In this document: piece by piece, positions 34,244-43,080 of the stretch
Numbering within the stretch: the first letter of the stretch is position 1
How the letters are laid out: the number at the start of each line of letters is the position of its first letter
Source of the DNA: Cellulophaga baltica
GTDB taxonomy: Bacteria; Bacteroidota; Bacteroidia; Flavobacteriales; Flavobacteriaceae
Assembly: GCF_900102165.1 (NCBI RefSeq)
Contig: NZ_FNBD01000003.1
Span: 62,001-126,000, forward strand
Reading direction: 5' to 3'
Length of the DNA: 64,000 bases
The notes under the pieces: model-generated
Told to the model about the DNA's origin: nothing
Databases searched by the model: none
The model's input: the letters and a program-made list of their open reading frames with translations, nothing else
Translations under genes and position numbers: made by a program

Positions 34244-34846
34244 ATGAATTTTGAAAACTTAAATATTTGGTGTTGGATCATCCCAGCTTTAGTCGGAATT
34301 ATTTGTGCAATCTTAGGGTATCTTTTAGGAAAATCAGGGAATACTACTATTGATAATTCTGCAGATTTGAACATGTGTGAAGAAAAAAATGCACGCTTAA
34401 AAGCAGATTTATATGCCTGTCAGCAGAAATTAAATGCGAAACCCGTAGCACCTGCTCCTGTTTCCAACTTTGCAGCACCTGAACCACCTGCCGCTGTTGC
34501 TCCCATAACCCCAGTAACTCCTGTGACACCTGTAATACCAGCAATTGCATTTGATGCCGCAGCAGCAAAAGCAGCTTTTGGCAAAACAATTAAACAAGAT
34601 GACTTAAAATTAGTAGAAGGAATTGGGCCGAAAATTGAATCTATGTTTAAAGAAAGTGGCATTAAAACATGGAAAGCATTATCTGACGCATCTGTTGCTG
34701 ATTGTCAAAAAGTTCTTGATGGCGGAGGTAATAGATATAAAATTCATGATCCTGCCTCATGGCCTATGCAAGCAAAAATGTGTTATGAAGGTAAATGGAC
34801 TGAATTAACCAAATGGCAAGACGAACATAAGCATGGTAAGTTGTAA
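34244..34846 (+). CDS. Membrane-anchored helix-hairpin-helix domain protein
   Basis: 200 residues. A single TM helix (about 10-29), a short coiled-coil-like stretch (CEEKNARLKADLYACQQKL), a Pro/Ala/Val/Thr linker (about 66-100) and a C-terminal domain with DDLKLVEGIGPKIESMFKESGIKTWKALSD, a helix-hairpin-helix signature, then WPMQAKMCYEGKWTELTKWQDE. HhH domains of this kind usually bind DNA or act as protein modules; a membrane form beside OmpA is widespread in Bacteroidota but its role is unknown to me. Cotranscription with the OmpA-type gene is likely, and a perfect terminator follows. Confidence 0.83.
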   Translation: MNFENLNIWCWIIPALVGIICAILGYLLGKSGNTTIDNSADLNMCEEKNARLKADLYACQQKLNAKPVAPAPVSNFAAPEPPAAVAPITPVTPVTPVIPAIAFDAAAAKAAFGKTIKQDDLKLVEGIGPKIESMFKESGIKTWKALSDASVADCQKVLDGGGNRYKIHDPASWPMQAKMCYEGKWTELTKWQDEHKHGKL

Positions 34847-34869
34847 TTCTATACAAACTACTTTAAATA

Positions 34870-34898
34870 GTAAAGGCGATATTAAAATATCGCCTTTA
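34870..34898. terminator. Bidirectional terminator between convergent genes
   Basis: TAAAGGCGATATT (34871-34883) and AATATCGCCTTTA pair perfectly over 13 bp with a 2-nt centre. It serves the HhH gene and the desaturase gene. Confidence 0.85.
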
Positions 34899-34904
34899 CT
34901 GCTT

Positions 34905-35900
34905 TTATAACCTTCCGTTAGCATCAACCCACTTAAAATGGTACTGATCTTCTGGAAATTTCATTCTCGTTGCTATACGTTCCAATCTATCTGGTAATTT
35001 CATTAAATAATCTCTAGCACGCTCACCATCGTCATTCAAAGCACGAATATTACCTAACTCCCAGTAAGCATTTAATTTCTTAAGAATATCAATATAATCT
35101 AATGCCGTATACACTCCTAAACGTTGTGCACAATTAGAAAAATTCTCAAATGCAGAACCAATTGTACCACCAGACTCACGTAAAAAGTGCGCAGGCATTA
35201 CAATTTTCTTTTTCATCATATCGGCAAACGCCAACATCATTTGATTTGGATCATGCTCAAAAATAGATTTTACGAACTCCCTATAAGCCAAGTGATGACG
35301 CATCTCATCTCCCGCAATGATCGTACACATTTTACCTAATAAAACATTACCTTTCTTCTTAGCCATCTGCCCAACACGCTTATGCGAAATATTGGTAGCT
35401 AACTCTTGAAAAGAAGTATATATAAAGTTTTTATAAGGATCTCTATCGGTACCTATATCAAAACCATCTGCAATTAAATGCTGTGTAGTAATCTCTACCT
35501 CACGCATATTAACTCTTCCAGATAGATATAAATATTTGTTTAAAACGTCTCCATGGCGGTTTTCTTCCGCAGTCCAATGGCGTACCCATTTAGACCAACC
35601 ATTTTTGTTTTCACCATGCTGATCTACACCTTCAACATCCATCAACCAAGATTCATAGGTTGGCAATGCTTCTTCTGTAACGGTATCTGCAACCATGGTA
35701 ACCCAAAAGTCATACCCTAGCTCTTTAGACTCTTCTTGTATTTGCTTTACAGCATCAAGAAATCCATCGCTTTGCGGATCTGGCAAAAAATCTGTTGGTT
35801 GCCAAATGTCTTGAATTGGGATTAAGTACTGATCGATAAAACCATTAACTTTTTCCTCAATCGCCCGCATTACTTCTATTCTAATATTTTGTGCTGACAT
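34905..35900 (-). CDS. Acyl-ACP desaturase (soluble, diiron)
   Basis: Inserts a cis double bond into acyl-ACP in the cytoplasm, controlling membrane unsaturation. 331 residues, the stearoyl-ACP desaturase family. Diiron ligands are visible in the two helices HWTAEENRHG and IAGDEMRHH, with further Glu residues in DTVTEEALPTYE and SFQELATNISH. It ends just inside the shared terminator and lies downstream of a phosphatase gene with a 68-nt gap. Regiospecificity is unknown. Confidence 0.94.
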   Translation of the reverse strand: MSAQNIRIEVMRAIEEKVNGFIDQYLIPIQDIWQPTDFLPDPQSDGFLDAVKQIQEESKELGYDFWVTMVADTVTEEALPTYESWLMDVEGVDQHGENKNGWSKWVRHWTAEENRHGDVLNKYLYLSGRVNMREVEITTQHLIADGFDIGTDRDPYKNFIYTSFQELATNISHKRVGQMAKKKGNVLLGKMCTIIAGDEMRHHLAYREFVKSIFEHDPNQMMLAFADMMKKKIVMPAHFLRESGGTIGSAFENFSNCAQRLGVYTALDYIDILKKLNAYWELGNIRALNDDGERARDYLMKLPDRLERIATRMKFPEDQYHFKWVDANGRL

Positions 35901-35968
35901 ATTCTGTTTTTTTCAAAGTTCGTAATAATACTTATAATTAGGTTATAATCTTTTTATATTTTAGGCAA

Positions 35969-36694
35969 TCAATTTCTCCCTTTTTCATCGGGGTAAAATG
36001 TATAAACAGGATCACTTTGCCATACTTGTTTTGTTTCAATATCAATAACAGAAAGAGGACCTTTAAATGCCGCTCCAGTATCTACATTCCACACATTCGC
36101 TGCGTTCTGTGGTGTAGTTTTACCTATTCTTGTTACCGGTGTGTGCCCTATGAAAATTTCTGAATAATGAATTAACCGTTGGGGGTAATACTCATGATCT
36201 GGCGTTAAATTAGGATTTAACGAAAGTACTAATTCCCACAATGTTCTATCCCAGTAAAAAGTTTTTGAAAAATATTCAAAATCTACTCCCTTTAAGTTAG
36301 TGAATCCTGCGTGAAGAAACAAACGCTTATCTTCATCTAAATGATAGTCTTCCAATGTATTAAAAAAATCAATATGCAATTCTTTAGAGCGCTTGTCTAA
36401 TTTTGCATAAGAATTTGCGGTAGCCTCACCACCATGTTGGTACCACGTAGGATTATCTTTTCCTTCTGTTAACCAAGATTTACACAATTCATCATGGTTG
36501 CCCCGGATAAAAATACAGTTATGTGTTTTCTTTAAACCTATCAAGTAATTTATGGTTTCCGTAGCTTGGCTCCAACCATCCACATAGTCCCCCAAAAAAA
36601 TCAATTGATCTTCTGTGGTCACTTCTGCTTTTGCTAAAACCTGCTCTAATGCTTTTAATCCTGAATGGATATCTCCTATGGCTAATACTCTCAT
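35969..36694 (-). CDS. PPP-family metallophosphatase (Ser/Thr phosphatase type)
   Basis: 241 residues from the ATG at 36694; the frame is open to 36763, but this ATG overlaps the upstream TGA as ATGA and opens directly with the first motif. Metal-ligand motifs GDIHSG, GDYVDGW, GNHDELC, LHAGF and GHTPV are all present, so it should be an active two-metal phosphatase acting on phosphoproteins or nucleotides. Translationally coupled to the zinc-ribbon membrane protein gene. Confidence 0.9.
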   Translation of the reverse strand: MRVLAIGDIHSGLKALEQVLAKAEVTTEDQLIFLGDYVDGWSQATETINYLIGLKKTHNCIFIRGNHDELCKSWLTEGKDNPTWYQHGGEATANSYAKLDKRSKELHIDFFNTLEDYHLDEDKRLFLHAGFTNLKGVDFEYFSKTFYWDRTLWELVLSLNPNLTPDHEYYPQRLIHYSEIFIGHTPVTRIGKTTPQNAANVWNVDTGAAFKGPLSVIDIETKQVWQSDPVYTFYPDEKGRN

Positions 36695-37776
36695 GATTGT
36701 GTAAAAATCGCAATAACTGCTATAATAATGATGATAAAAAGTACTAAAAAAAATATTTTCCAAAAAGAATAAGGCCTCACGCCACTAATGGCACCCGTTT
36801 GCCCGTTGACATAAAATTGATATTCTTTACCATTGTAGCTGTATGAGCTTATATAAACAGGTACTAAAATATGTTTAAAGGTTTCATCAGACAGTTTAAT
36901 ATCTGCATGATCTACCCTTTGTGTATCTCCGCCTATATCTCCACGAATCCAACTATAGGCAATATTTTTTGCTTCCTGAAAAGATTGATGGTGCCCTTCT
37001 TTTAAAGAAATAGTATATTTTTCGGTAACAAAACCAGACAAATATTTTGAATTAAACCCTACTAATTCCTTCAGGTTCCAATGTGCAATTTTGGCAGGAA
37101 TATCTCTTCTCTTTTTTTGAGAAGCATTTATTAAAATATCATCCACAAAACCATTTACAGAACCAGATGCGCTAGACCAACGCGTTTTACGCACTTGCCT
37201 AGTTTGTGTTCCGCTTTTTGTTTTGTAGCGTTGTGTTTCATAGTAATAGTCCCCTCTTTGTCCTTGATAGGTAGCATATAAATTGGCATCAAAAGTCCAA
37301 TGAGGCACATACAAACCATGCAAGCCTTCTGCATCTAAGGCCGCTTTTTTTAATTTGTTTGGAGCAAACCAAAGGCCACTAACCCATGCTTTAAAAGTCG
37401 CTTTGGCTTTTTTAGCATCAATTTGAAAAGGCACTAATGCCCCGGGTAAAATCCACCCTTCTTTTACAACATCTTCTCGAATCAAAGGATCCCCACAATA
37501 CACGCAATCTAAAGATTTGTAATTCTCTTCTACATGCTGATTGGCACCACAGTTTTTACAATGAAGTAATTCTATTGTTTCTGTATACGCATTGTCTCCA
37601 ACTACTTTGAGATAATGCTGAAGCTCTAGCTCTTCAAAGCTACTTTTTGCTTGCTCTATAAATTCTTCATAACCACAATATTCACATTTTAGCTGATCAG
37701 AACCTGGCTTAAATTTAAGCTCCGCACCGCAGCTGGCACATGATTTCTTATGTTCACTTAAAAATGTTTCTTCCAT
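36691..37776 (-). CDS. Double zinc-ribbon, tail-anchored membrane protein
   Basis: 361 residues. Two zinc ribbons at the N-terminus: CASC with CEYC (about 13-37) and CKNC with CVYC (about 70-95). A beta-rich middle part contains WTFDANLYATYQGQRGDYYYETQRYKT, and one C-terminal TM helix (about 335-355) forms the anchor, so the ribbons face the cytoplasm. Database names such as helicase or primosomal protein for such proteins are not supported by any motif here. Lies between the SPFH-GYF gene and the phosphatase gene on the same strand. Confidence 0.82.
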   Translation of the reverse strand: MEETFLSEHKKSCASCGAELKFKPGSDQLKCEYCGYEEFIEQAKSSFEELELQHYLKVVGDNAYTETIELLHCKNCGANQHVEENYKSLDCVYCGDPLIREDVVKEGWILPGALVPFQIDAKKAKATFKAWVSGLWFAPNKLKKAALDAEGLHGLYVPHWTFDANLYATYQGQRGDYYYETQRYKTKSGTQTRQVRKTRWSSASGSVNGFVDDILINASQKKRRDIPAKIAHWNLKELVGFNSKYLSGFVTEKYTISLKEGHHQSFQEAKNIAYSWIRGDIGGDTQRVDHADIKLSDETFKHILVPVYISSYSYNGKEYQFYVNGQTGAISGVRPYSFWKIFFLVLFIIIIIAVIAIFTQS

Positions 37777-37840
37777 GAATTACCATTAAACTGTACATTG
37801 GATTTATGGCACACCAACACTTATTTTTATTTAAATAGGA

Positions 37841-38974
37841 TTATGAGACAGGAAGCGGTGGTGGTGTATTACCTCCTAAAAACGATTTAAGCTCTTCTAT
37901 TTCTTGCAAAGCAGACCAATTGGCCATTCCTTGCTTCCAAACCAAAGAATCTTTATTTACCGTTCTATTTGCAAAAAGCTCTTTTAATTTCTCAAAAGGA
38001 ACAGGCCCCATCTGCGCACCGTTTACAGCGTAATGATATAGTACCTGCACTGGCATAGGTGGTGGAACAGCTGCTTGCTGCATATTAGGATTACTCTGTT
38101 GTGTCATTTGCGGATTCATCATTCCACCCATTTGTTGTGCTAAAGCAAAGCCCATACCCATGCCCATTCCTGCGCCAGCGGTACCACCTTCATTTTTAGC
38201 AGCTTCCTCTATGGCTTTTGCCGTCTTGAACTGTGTAAGTTTGCCCATATCTAGTTTATCCAATCTAGAATATTCGAAGATTTCTTTTTTAAGCTCTTCG
38301 GGCATAGAAACGTTCTCGATATAGAATTTCTCTAATAGAATACCGACACGACCAAATTCTGGCTGCATAACCTCCTGGCAAGTTTCAGACAATTCTGAGG
38401 TATTTGCAGCATACAATTCTATAGGTAAATTAGCCTCTCCCACGGTATCTGTAAAACGAGTAACAATTAGACTCTTTAAATGCTCATTGACTTCATAATT
38501 GGTAAAATTACCATCCGTACCTACCACATCTACTACAAATTTTCCTGCATCTTGTATGCGGAAGCTATATGTACCAAAAGCTCTAATTTCAGTTAATCCA
38601 AAACGATCATCATTTAAAATAATCGCATTTTTTGTACCCCACTTTTCATCTGTAAATAAATGTTTATTTACAAAATACACCTCCGCTTTAAACGGACTAT
38701 CAAACCCATATTTCCACCCTTTCAAGGTTGTAAGCAATGGTAAATTTTGAGTATCTAAAGTATACGTACCTGGTTTAAAAACATCTGCTAATTGCCCTTC
38801 ATTAATGAATACCGCTACTTGGCCTTCACGAACAATTAATTTTGCCTGATTCTTTATTTCATTTTGATACCTTTCAAATCTATGCACAATAGTATCATCT
38901 GTAGTATCAAGCCACTCTATAATATCTATAAATTCGTGACTCAGTTTTTTCTTTATTTCGTCAAATAGTCCCAT
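37841..38974 (-). CDS. SPFH-domain protein with C-terminal GYF_2 domain
   Basis: 377 residues. The N-terminal two thirds is an SPFH/band-7 domain of the YdjI/virion-core-like branch (QAKLIVREGQVAVFINEGQLADVFKPGTYTL, then the coiled KKEIFEYSRLDKLDMGKLTQFKTAKAIEEAA). A Gly/Met/Gln-rich linker (about 265-312) follows, then a GYF_2 domain (about 313-370, GAQMGPVPFEKLKELFANRTVNKDSLVWKQGMANW). SPFH proteins assemble on membranes and organise stress responses; GYF domains bind proline-rich peptides. No TM helix is seen. Its partner is probably the zinc-ribbon membrane protein encoded next. Confidence 0.88.
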   Translation of the reverse strand: MGLFDEIKKKLSHEFIDIIEWLDTTDDTIVHRFERYQNEIKNQAKLIVREGQVAVFINEGQLADVFKPGTYTLDTQNLPLLTTLKGWKYGFDSPFKAEVYFVNKHLFTDEKWGTKNAIILNDDRFGLTEIRAFGTYSFRIQDAGKFVVDVVGTDGNFTNYEVNEHLKSLIVTRFTDTVGEANLPIELYAANTSELSETCQEVMQPEFGRVGILLEKFYIENVSMPEELKKEIFEYSRLDKLDMGKLTQFKTAKAIEEAAKNEGGTAGAGMGMGMGFALAQQMGGMMNPQMTQQSNPNMQQAAVPPPMPVQVLYHYAVNGAQMGPVPFEKLKELFANRTVNKDSLVWKQGMANWSALQEIEELKSFLGGNTPPPLPVS

Positions 38975-39043
38975 TTCGGTTTGTGTTTATTTATTTTTTA
39001 TCAAGATACCTAATTCCTTAAAAAGCACCAATAGATGTAATTA

Positions 39044-40180
39044 TTAATTATATTTTACTTTTCTCATTATTCGCAAAGATTCTTTTAAAGACTGATACAC
39101 CTTCCCATTTATTTTTTTCAGAAGCGGCCTTGCACTTTCCATGAAATCTTTTGCTTCTTCAAATCCGTTTAAAAAGCAAATTAGATAGGTCGCTGGCAAT
39201 AATTCTAGATCTTTAGTTTCTGATCGTGATAACGCCATATTTTTCTCTAACTTCTGCAACAGTACACCATTGGAATTATAAATATGATGTAACACTTTTT
39301 TATCATACTGCGGAGCCTCAAAAACCAACTGACTATGGATGGTATAGGTGCCATTCTCATGAAAGGTAATTTTCACCTTTTCTAAAGGATAATATTTTTG
39401 CTGTTCTCCTAACCCCAATTGAACATACTCTACCGTATTGAAAGAATCCTCATCATAATGAATAGTAATTTCATCTAAGGCAGAATAAAAAAGTTTTACC
39501 TGCTCATTTATAAGCTCAATATCTACACGTGAATAATAGGTTTCATTTGCTACCTTTTTTTTATTACCCGCCCAGCAAACTACAAATTGTTCTTTAAAGA
39601 CTTTATAGCTGCTGCTCAAATCCTTATGACGATGGTTTATAAAATCTATAACACCATCTAAAGTTAATTCGATATTATTTCTTGCATGCAACTCAATGGT
39701 AGCTACAGCCTCAGAATTCATGTCTTTTAATTCAATATCGTAGGCCTTTGGCAAACTTATGCTCCCCTCTCTAAAAAACACAGAGCCTCCATAATATTTC
39801 CAGATATTTTTACGGAGTGAACAGACTTTACCCGCAGACTTTATGGTCACCAAACCAACTACTTTTCCTTCTGGCAAATTAGGAAAAGGAATATTTTCAT
39901 AGGAAATTAATGGTGGCTGATCTAAATAGGCATTAACTAGGTTTTGAATTTTGCTGTCATCGAAAAAATCTACGCCAACAATTTTATTATCCTCATCTTC
40001 TACCCCAATAACTATAAAAGAATTATTTTTAGGATTGCTATTTGCAAGGGCGCAAACATGTTTTAAAAACTTAGCCTTTCCCTCGCGCTCTCCAATACTT
40101 ATAAAACGCTTTTTATCGTAAAAACTATTCTCGTCATTGTGTGCAAGAAGGTTTTTCACAAGCAAGCGTTTATTAATCAT
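39044..40180 (-). CDS. AlbA_2/Schlafen-like ATP-binding domain protein
   Basis: 378 residues. The N-terminal domain (about 25-150) has the AlbA_2 pattern: GREGKAKFLKHVCALANSNP-type helix, FIVIGVEDEDNKIVGVD and NLVNAYLDQPPLISYE. The C-terminal two thirds is an unassigned alpha/beta region including ATIELHARNNIELTLDGVIDFINHRH. AlbA_2 proteins bind nucleic acid and some act as putative transcriptional regulators or defence components. The start overlaps the stop of the SDR gene by 4 bp (ATGA), so it is coupled to that gene. Confidence 0.8.
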   Translation of the reverse strand: MINKRLLVKNLLAHNDENSFYDKKRFISIGEREGKAKFLKHVCALANSNPKNNSFIVIGVEDEDNKIVGVDFFDDSKIQNLVNAYLDQPPLISYENIPFPNLPEGKVVGLVTIKSAGKVCSLRKNIWKYYGGSVFFREGSISLPKAYDIELKDMNSEAVATIELHARNNIELTLDGVIDFINHRHKDLSSSYKVFKEQFVVCWAGNKKKVANETYYSRVDIELINEQVKLFYSALDEITIHYDEDSFNTVEYVQLGLGEQQKYYPLEKVKITFHENGTYTIHSQLVFEAPQYDKKVLHHIYNSNGVLLQKLEKNMALSRSETKDLELLPATYLICFLNGFEEAKDFMESARPLLKKINGKVYQSLKESLRIMRKVKYN

Positions 40181-40932
40181 AAATTTTTATTTACAATTGT
40201 TGAGCTCGCCTGAGCTGTTGGCATCACAATTAAGTCAGCAATATTTACATGGTAAGGCCTGGTGACTACAAAATGAATAATATCTGCTATATCTTCTGGT
40301 TTTAAAGGTTGAAATCCTTTGTAGACGTTTTCTGCTTTATCTTCATCACCCTTGAACCGAACCTTACTAAATTCTGTTTCTACCAAACCAGGATTAACAG
40401 CACCTACTCTAATCCCGTAAGGGTTTAAGTCTATCAACATTCCCTTCGTGATGGCATCAACAGCATGTTTACTACCACAATACACATTGCCTTTAGGATA
40501 CACTTCTTTGCCTGCTGTAGAACCTATATTAATTATATGTCCAGATTTCCTAGCGGTCATCTTAGGAATAACAGCCTTAGAAACATAGAGTAATCCTTTT
40601 ACATTAATATCCAACATTGCGTCCCAATCCTCTGTATTTCCATCATCAATAGTATCTAAACCATGAGCATTCCCTGCGTTATTGATAAGGATATCAATAG
40701 TAGCAAAATCTGATGGCAAGGATTGTATTGCGGCAAAAACCCCTACTTTATCCCTCACATCAAAATTTAAGGTATGTACTTTTGTTTCTTTACCTAACTC
40801 TTGCTGCAAGGCATCTAAGCGCTCTTGTCTTCTACCACACAACACTAAATTAAATTTATTAGCAGCGAATAAAATAGCTGTAGATTTTCCTATTCCACTG
40901 GTTGCTCCGGTAATTAAAACTGTTTTATTCAT
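40177..40932 (-). CDS. Short-chain dehydrogenase/reductase (YdfG-like)
   Basis: 251 residues, classical SDR. TGATSGIGK at residues 8-16 (cofactor), NNAG in the middle, the catalytic Ser in IINIGSTAG and YxxxK as YCGSKHAVDA, and the VNPGLVETEF loop. The Arg in CGRRQERL suggests NADP. Similar to the serine/3-hydroxy acid dehydrogenase YdfG; substrate not proven. Lies between the aldo/keto reductase gene (19 nt) and AlbA_2. Confidence 0.92.
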   Translation of the reverse strand: MNKTVLITGATSGIGKSTAILFAANKFNLVLCGRRQERLDALQQELGKETKVHTLNFDVRDKVGVFAAIQSLPSDFATIDILINNAGNAHGLDTIDDGNTEDWDAMLDINVKGLLYVSKAVIPKMTARKSGHIINIGSTAGKEVYPKGNVYCGSKHAVDAITKGMLIDLNPYGIRVGAVNPGLVETEFSKVRFKGDEDKAENVYKGFQPLKPEDIADIIHFVVTRPYHVNIADLIVMPTAQASSTIVNKNL

Positions 40933-40951
40933 GCTTATTTTTAAAAATTAA

Positions 40952-41782
40952 TTATGCGACTTCCTTTCCTTGACTTGCCTCTAATAGTAAGAACCAATCT
41001 TGTAATTCTAAATTTATTTCAACAGCGGCTACAGATTCAGACAAGCGTTCAAAATTAGTAGTGCCCACTACAGGAAGTACTGATGCTGGATGTTTCAACA
41101 ACCAGGCTAAGAGTAGCTGACTCTCTGAGGCATTATATTTTTCCGTAAGTGTTTTAAGCACTAAGGCTATACGTTCTGATTTTGCGCTATGTTCCCTGAA
41201 ATAACTCCCTAAAGGACTCCAACACATGGTCATCCGTTTATGCAACATGCAATCATCTAGCGTACCGTTATCCATAACATCATTCTGAGTTAAAGAGAAT
41301 TCTATTTGATTTGAAGACACGGTTATTTCTGATTCTAGCAAGCCTATTTGAGAAGGTGTAAAATTAGATACACCGAATTTTTTAATTTTTCCTGAATCTT
41401 TAAGACTCAATATAGCATCTGCAACCTCCTCTGGTTGTAAAAGCGGACTTGGCCTATGCAACAATAACATATCTAAATATTCTGTATTAAGCTTTTTTAA
41501 GGATGCTTCTGTAGATGAAATAATGTAATCTTTATCGTATTGATAATGCTTTACATTATTTTCCCTTCCTGAGGTCATTTGAATTCCACACTTACTTATA
41601 AACTGCACTTTAGACCTATCAATAGTACTAGCTCTAAATGCTTTTCCAAAAGCTGCTTCCGTTCCATAATCCCCATAAATATCTGCGTGATCAAATGTAG
41701 TTATTCCCAGCGCCAGACATTTCTCCATTAATACCACCATTTCTTCCGTAGAAAGTTGTTTTCCCCAACTTCCCCAAGTCAT
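40952..41782 (-). CDS. Aldo/keto reductase, probably with an unannotated N-terminal extension
   Basis: 276 residues from the first ATG. Catalytic residues of the family: Asp and Tyr in TFDHADIYGDYGTEAAFGKA, Lys in QFISKCGIQ and His in LDMLLLHRPSP. It reduces carbonyl compounds with NADPH (YdhF-like). The ATG at 41782 lies inside the first conserved strand: the same frame stays open upstream to 41836 and encodes YSKIIAGT immediately before MTWGSWG, which is the usual N-terminus of this family. No ATG, GTG or TTG exists in that stretch, so a non-standard start such as ATT at 41824 is possible. Confidence 0.88.
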   Translation of the reverse strand: MTWGSWGKQLSTEEMVVLMEKCLALGITTFDHADIYGDYGTEAAFGKAFRASTIDRSKVQFISKCGIQMTSGRENNVKHYQYDKDYIISSTEASLKKLNTEYLDMLLLHRPSPLLQPEEVADAILSLKDSGKIKKFGVSNFTPSQIGLLESEITVSSNQIEFSLTQNDVMDNGTLDDCMLHKRMTMCWSPLGSYFREHSAKSERIALVLKTLTEKYNASESQLLLAWLLKHPASVLPVVGTTNFERLSESVAAVEINLELQDWFLLLEASQGKEVA

Positions 41783-41972
41783 GGTTCCTGCTATAATTTT
41801 CGAATAATTTGTCTTATTTCCAATCAGAATGTGAAATTAAAAAATAAATACCTTAAAGCCTTCATAAAACTTAGGGCTTTTGTTAATTTTTAACCAATTG
41901 TTAACAGCGGATATCTAAATAAATTTTCAATTTGCGTATCTATTTATTAGCTTGTCCAAATATATAATGCAT

Positions 41973-42974
41973 ATGGAAGAAAATACTTCAATCGATATTA
42001 GTGCTATCAACGAGAAAATTGCGCAAGAAAGTGCTTTTATAGATTTATTAATGCTGGAGATGAACAAGGTTATTGTTGGTCAAAAGTATATGGTTGAAAG
42101 ATTGCTAATTGGGCTTTTAGGTCAAGGACACATTTTACTAGAAGGTGTTCCTGGATTAGCAAAAACTTTAGCGATTAACACCTTAGCGAAAGCAGTAAAA
42201 GGTAGTTTTAGTAGAATACAGTTTACACCAGATTTATTACCTGCAGATGTTGTTGGTACTATGATTTTTAATATGAAAGACAATGATTTTTCTATTAAAA
42301 AAGGTCCTATTTTCGCCAACTTTGTTTTAGCAGATGAAATTAACCGTGCACCTGCAAAAGTGCAATCGGCTCTTTTAGAAGCGATGCAAGAAAAGCAGGT
42401 AACCATTGGTGATCAAACCTTTGTATTAGACAAACCATTTTTAGTAATGGCAACACAAAACCCCGTAGAGCAAGAAGGAACTTACCCGTTACCAGAAGCC
42501 CAAGTTGACCGTTTTATGTTGAAAACAGTAATTGATTATCCTAAAATGAATGAGGAGCAATTAATTATGCGTCAAAATCTAACAGGAAGCTATGAAACGG
42601 TAAATGCGGTAGTAACTACAGAACAAATTCTTAGCGCTCAAAAAGCGGTAAGAGAAGTGTATATGGATGAAAAGATTGAAAAATATATCTTGGATATCAT
42701 ATTTGCTACACGTTACCCAGAAAAATATAAGTTAGAAGATTTAAAACCATTAATCAGTTTTGGAGCCTCTCCAAGAGGGAGTATCAATTTAGCAAATGCT
42801 GCTAAATGTTACGCTTTCATAAAAAGAAGAGGATATGTTGTTCCTGAAGATGTTAGAGCTGTGGTACATGATGTTTTAAGACACAGAATTGGAATTACTT
42901 ACGAAGCGGAAGCAGAAAATATAATTTCAGTAGATATCATTAACAAAATTGTAAATGAAATAGAGGTTCCTTAA
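41973..42974 (+). CDS. MoxR-family AAA+ ATPase
   Basis: 333 residues from the ATG at 41973 (MEENTSIDIS); an ATG at 41967 and a TTG at 41952 are alternatives. Walker A is GVPGLAKT, Walker B FVLADEINR, sensor MATQNPVEQEGTYPLPEAQVDRF. MoxR ATPases act as chaperones for VWA-domain partners. First gene of the Bat aerotolerance operon, followed by DUF58. Confidence 0.95.
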   Translation: MEENTSIDISAINEKIAQESAFIDLLMLEMNKVIVGQKYMVERLLIGLLGQGHILLEGVPGLAKTLAINTLAKAVKGSFSRIQFTPDLLPADVVGTMIFNMKDNDFSIKKGPIFANFVLADEINRAPAKVQSALLEAMQEKQVTIGDQTFVLDKPFLVMATQNPVEQEGTYPLPEAQVDRFMLKTVIDYPKMNEEQLIMRQNLTGSYETVNAVVTTEQILSAQKAVREVYMDEKIEKYILDIIFATRYPEKYKLEDLKPLISFGASPRGSINLANAAKCYAFIKRRGYVVPEDVRAVVHDVLRHRIGITYEAEAENIISVDIINKIVNEIEVP

Positions 42975-43080
42975 ATCTCATCCTAAAGTCCTTCCCATCA
43001 GGAAGTATTTTACTAGGGGTACTAAAAATTTAAGTTTTTAAAAGACCTTTCTCTTCTGGAGAAAGGGTAGAGAGAGGAAA
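42975..43080. repeat. REP-like palindromic spacer between moxR and the DUF58 gene
   Basis: Two hairpins in 106 bp: CTTCC-catca-GGAAG (42991-43005) and CCTTTCTC-ttctg-GAGAAAGG (43046-43066, 8 bp). The edges (CTCATCCTAAAGTCC and GGGTAGAGAGAGG) resemble dispersed intergenic repeats I know from flavobacteria. The other genes of this operon are nearly contiguous, which makes the insert stand out. Confidence 0.5.

Noticed and set aside
41855-41880. AAAGCC...GGCTTT hairpin upstream of moxR as a terminator
   Set aside because: Only six pairs with a 14-nt loop, and it lies between divergent genes where no transcript is known to end.
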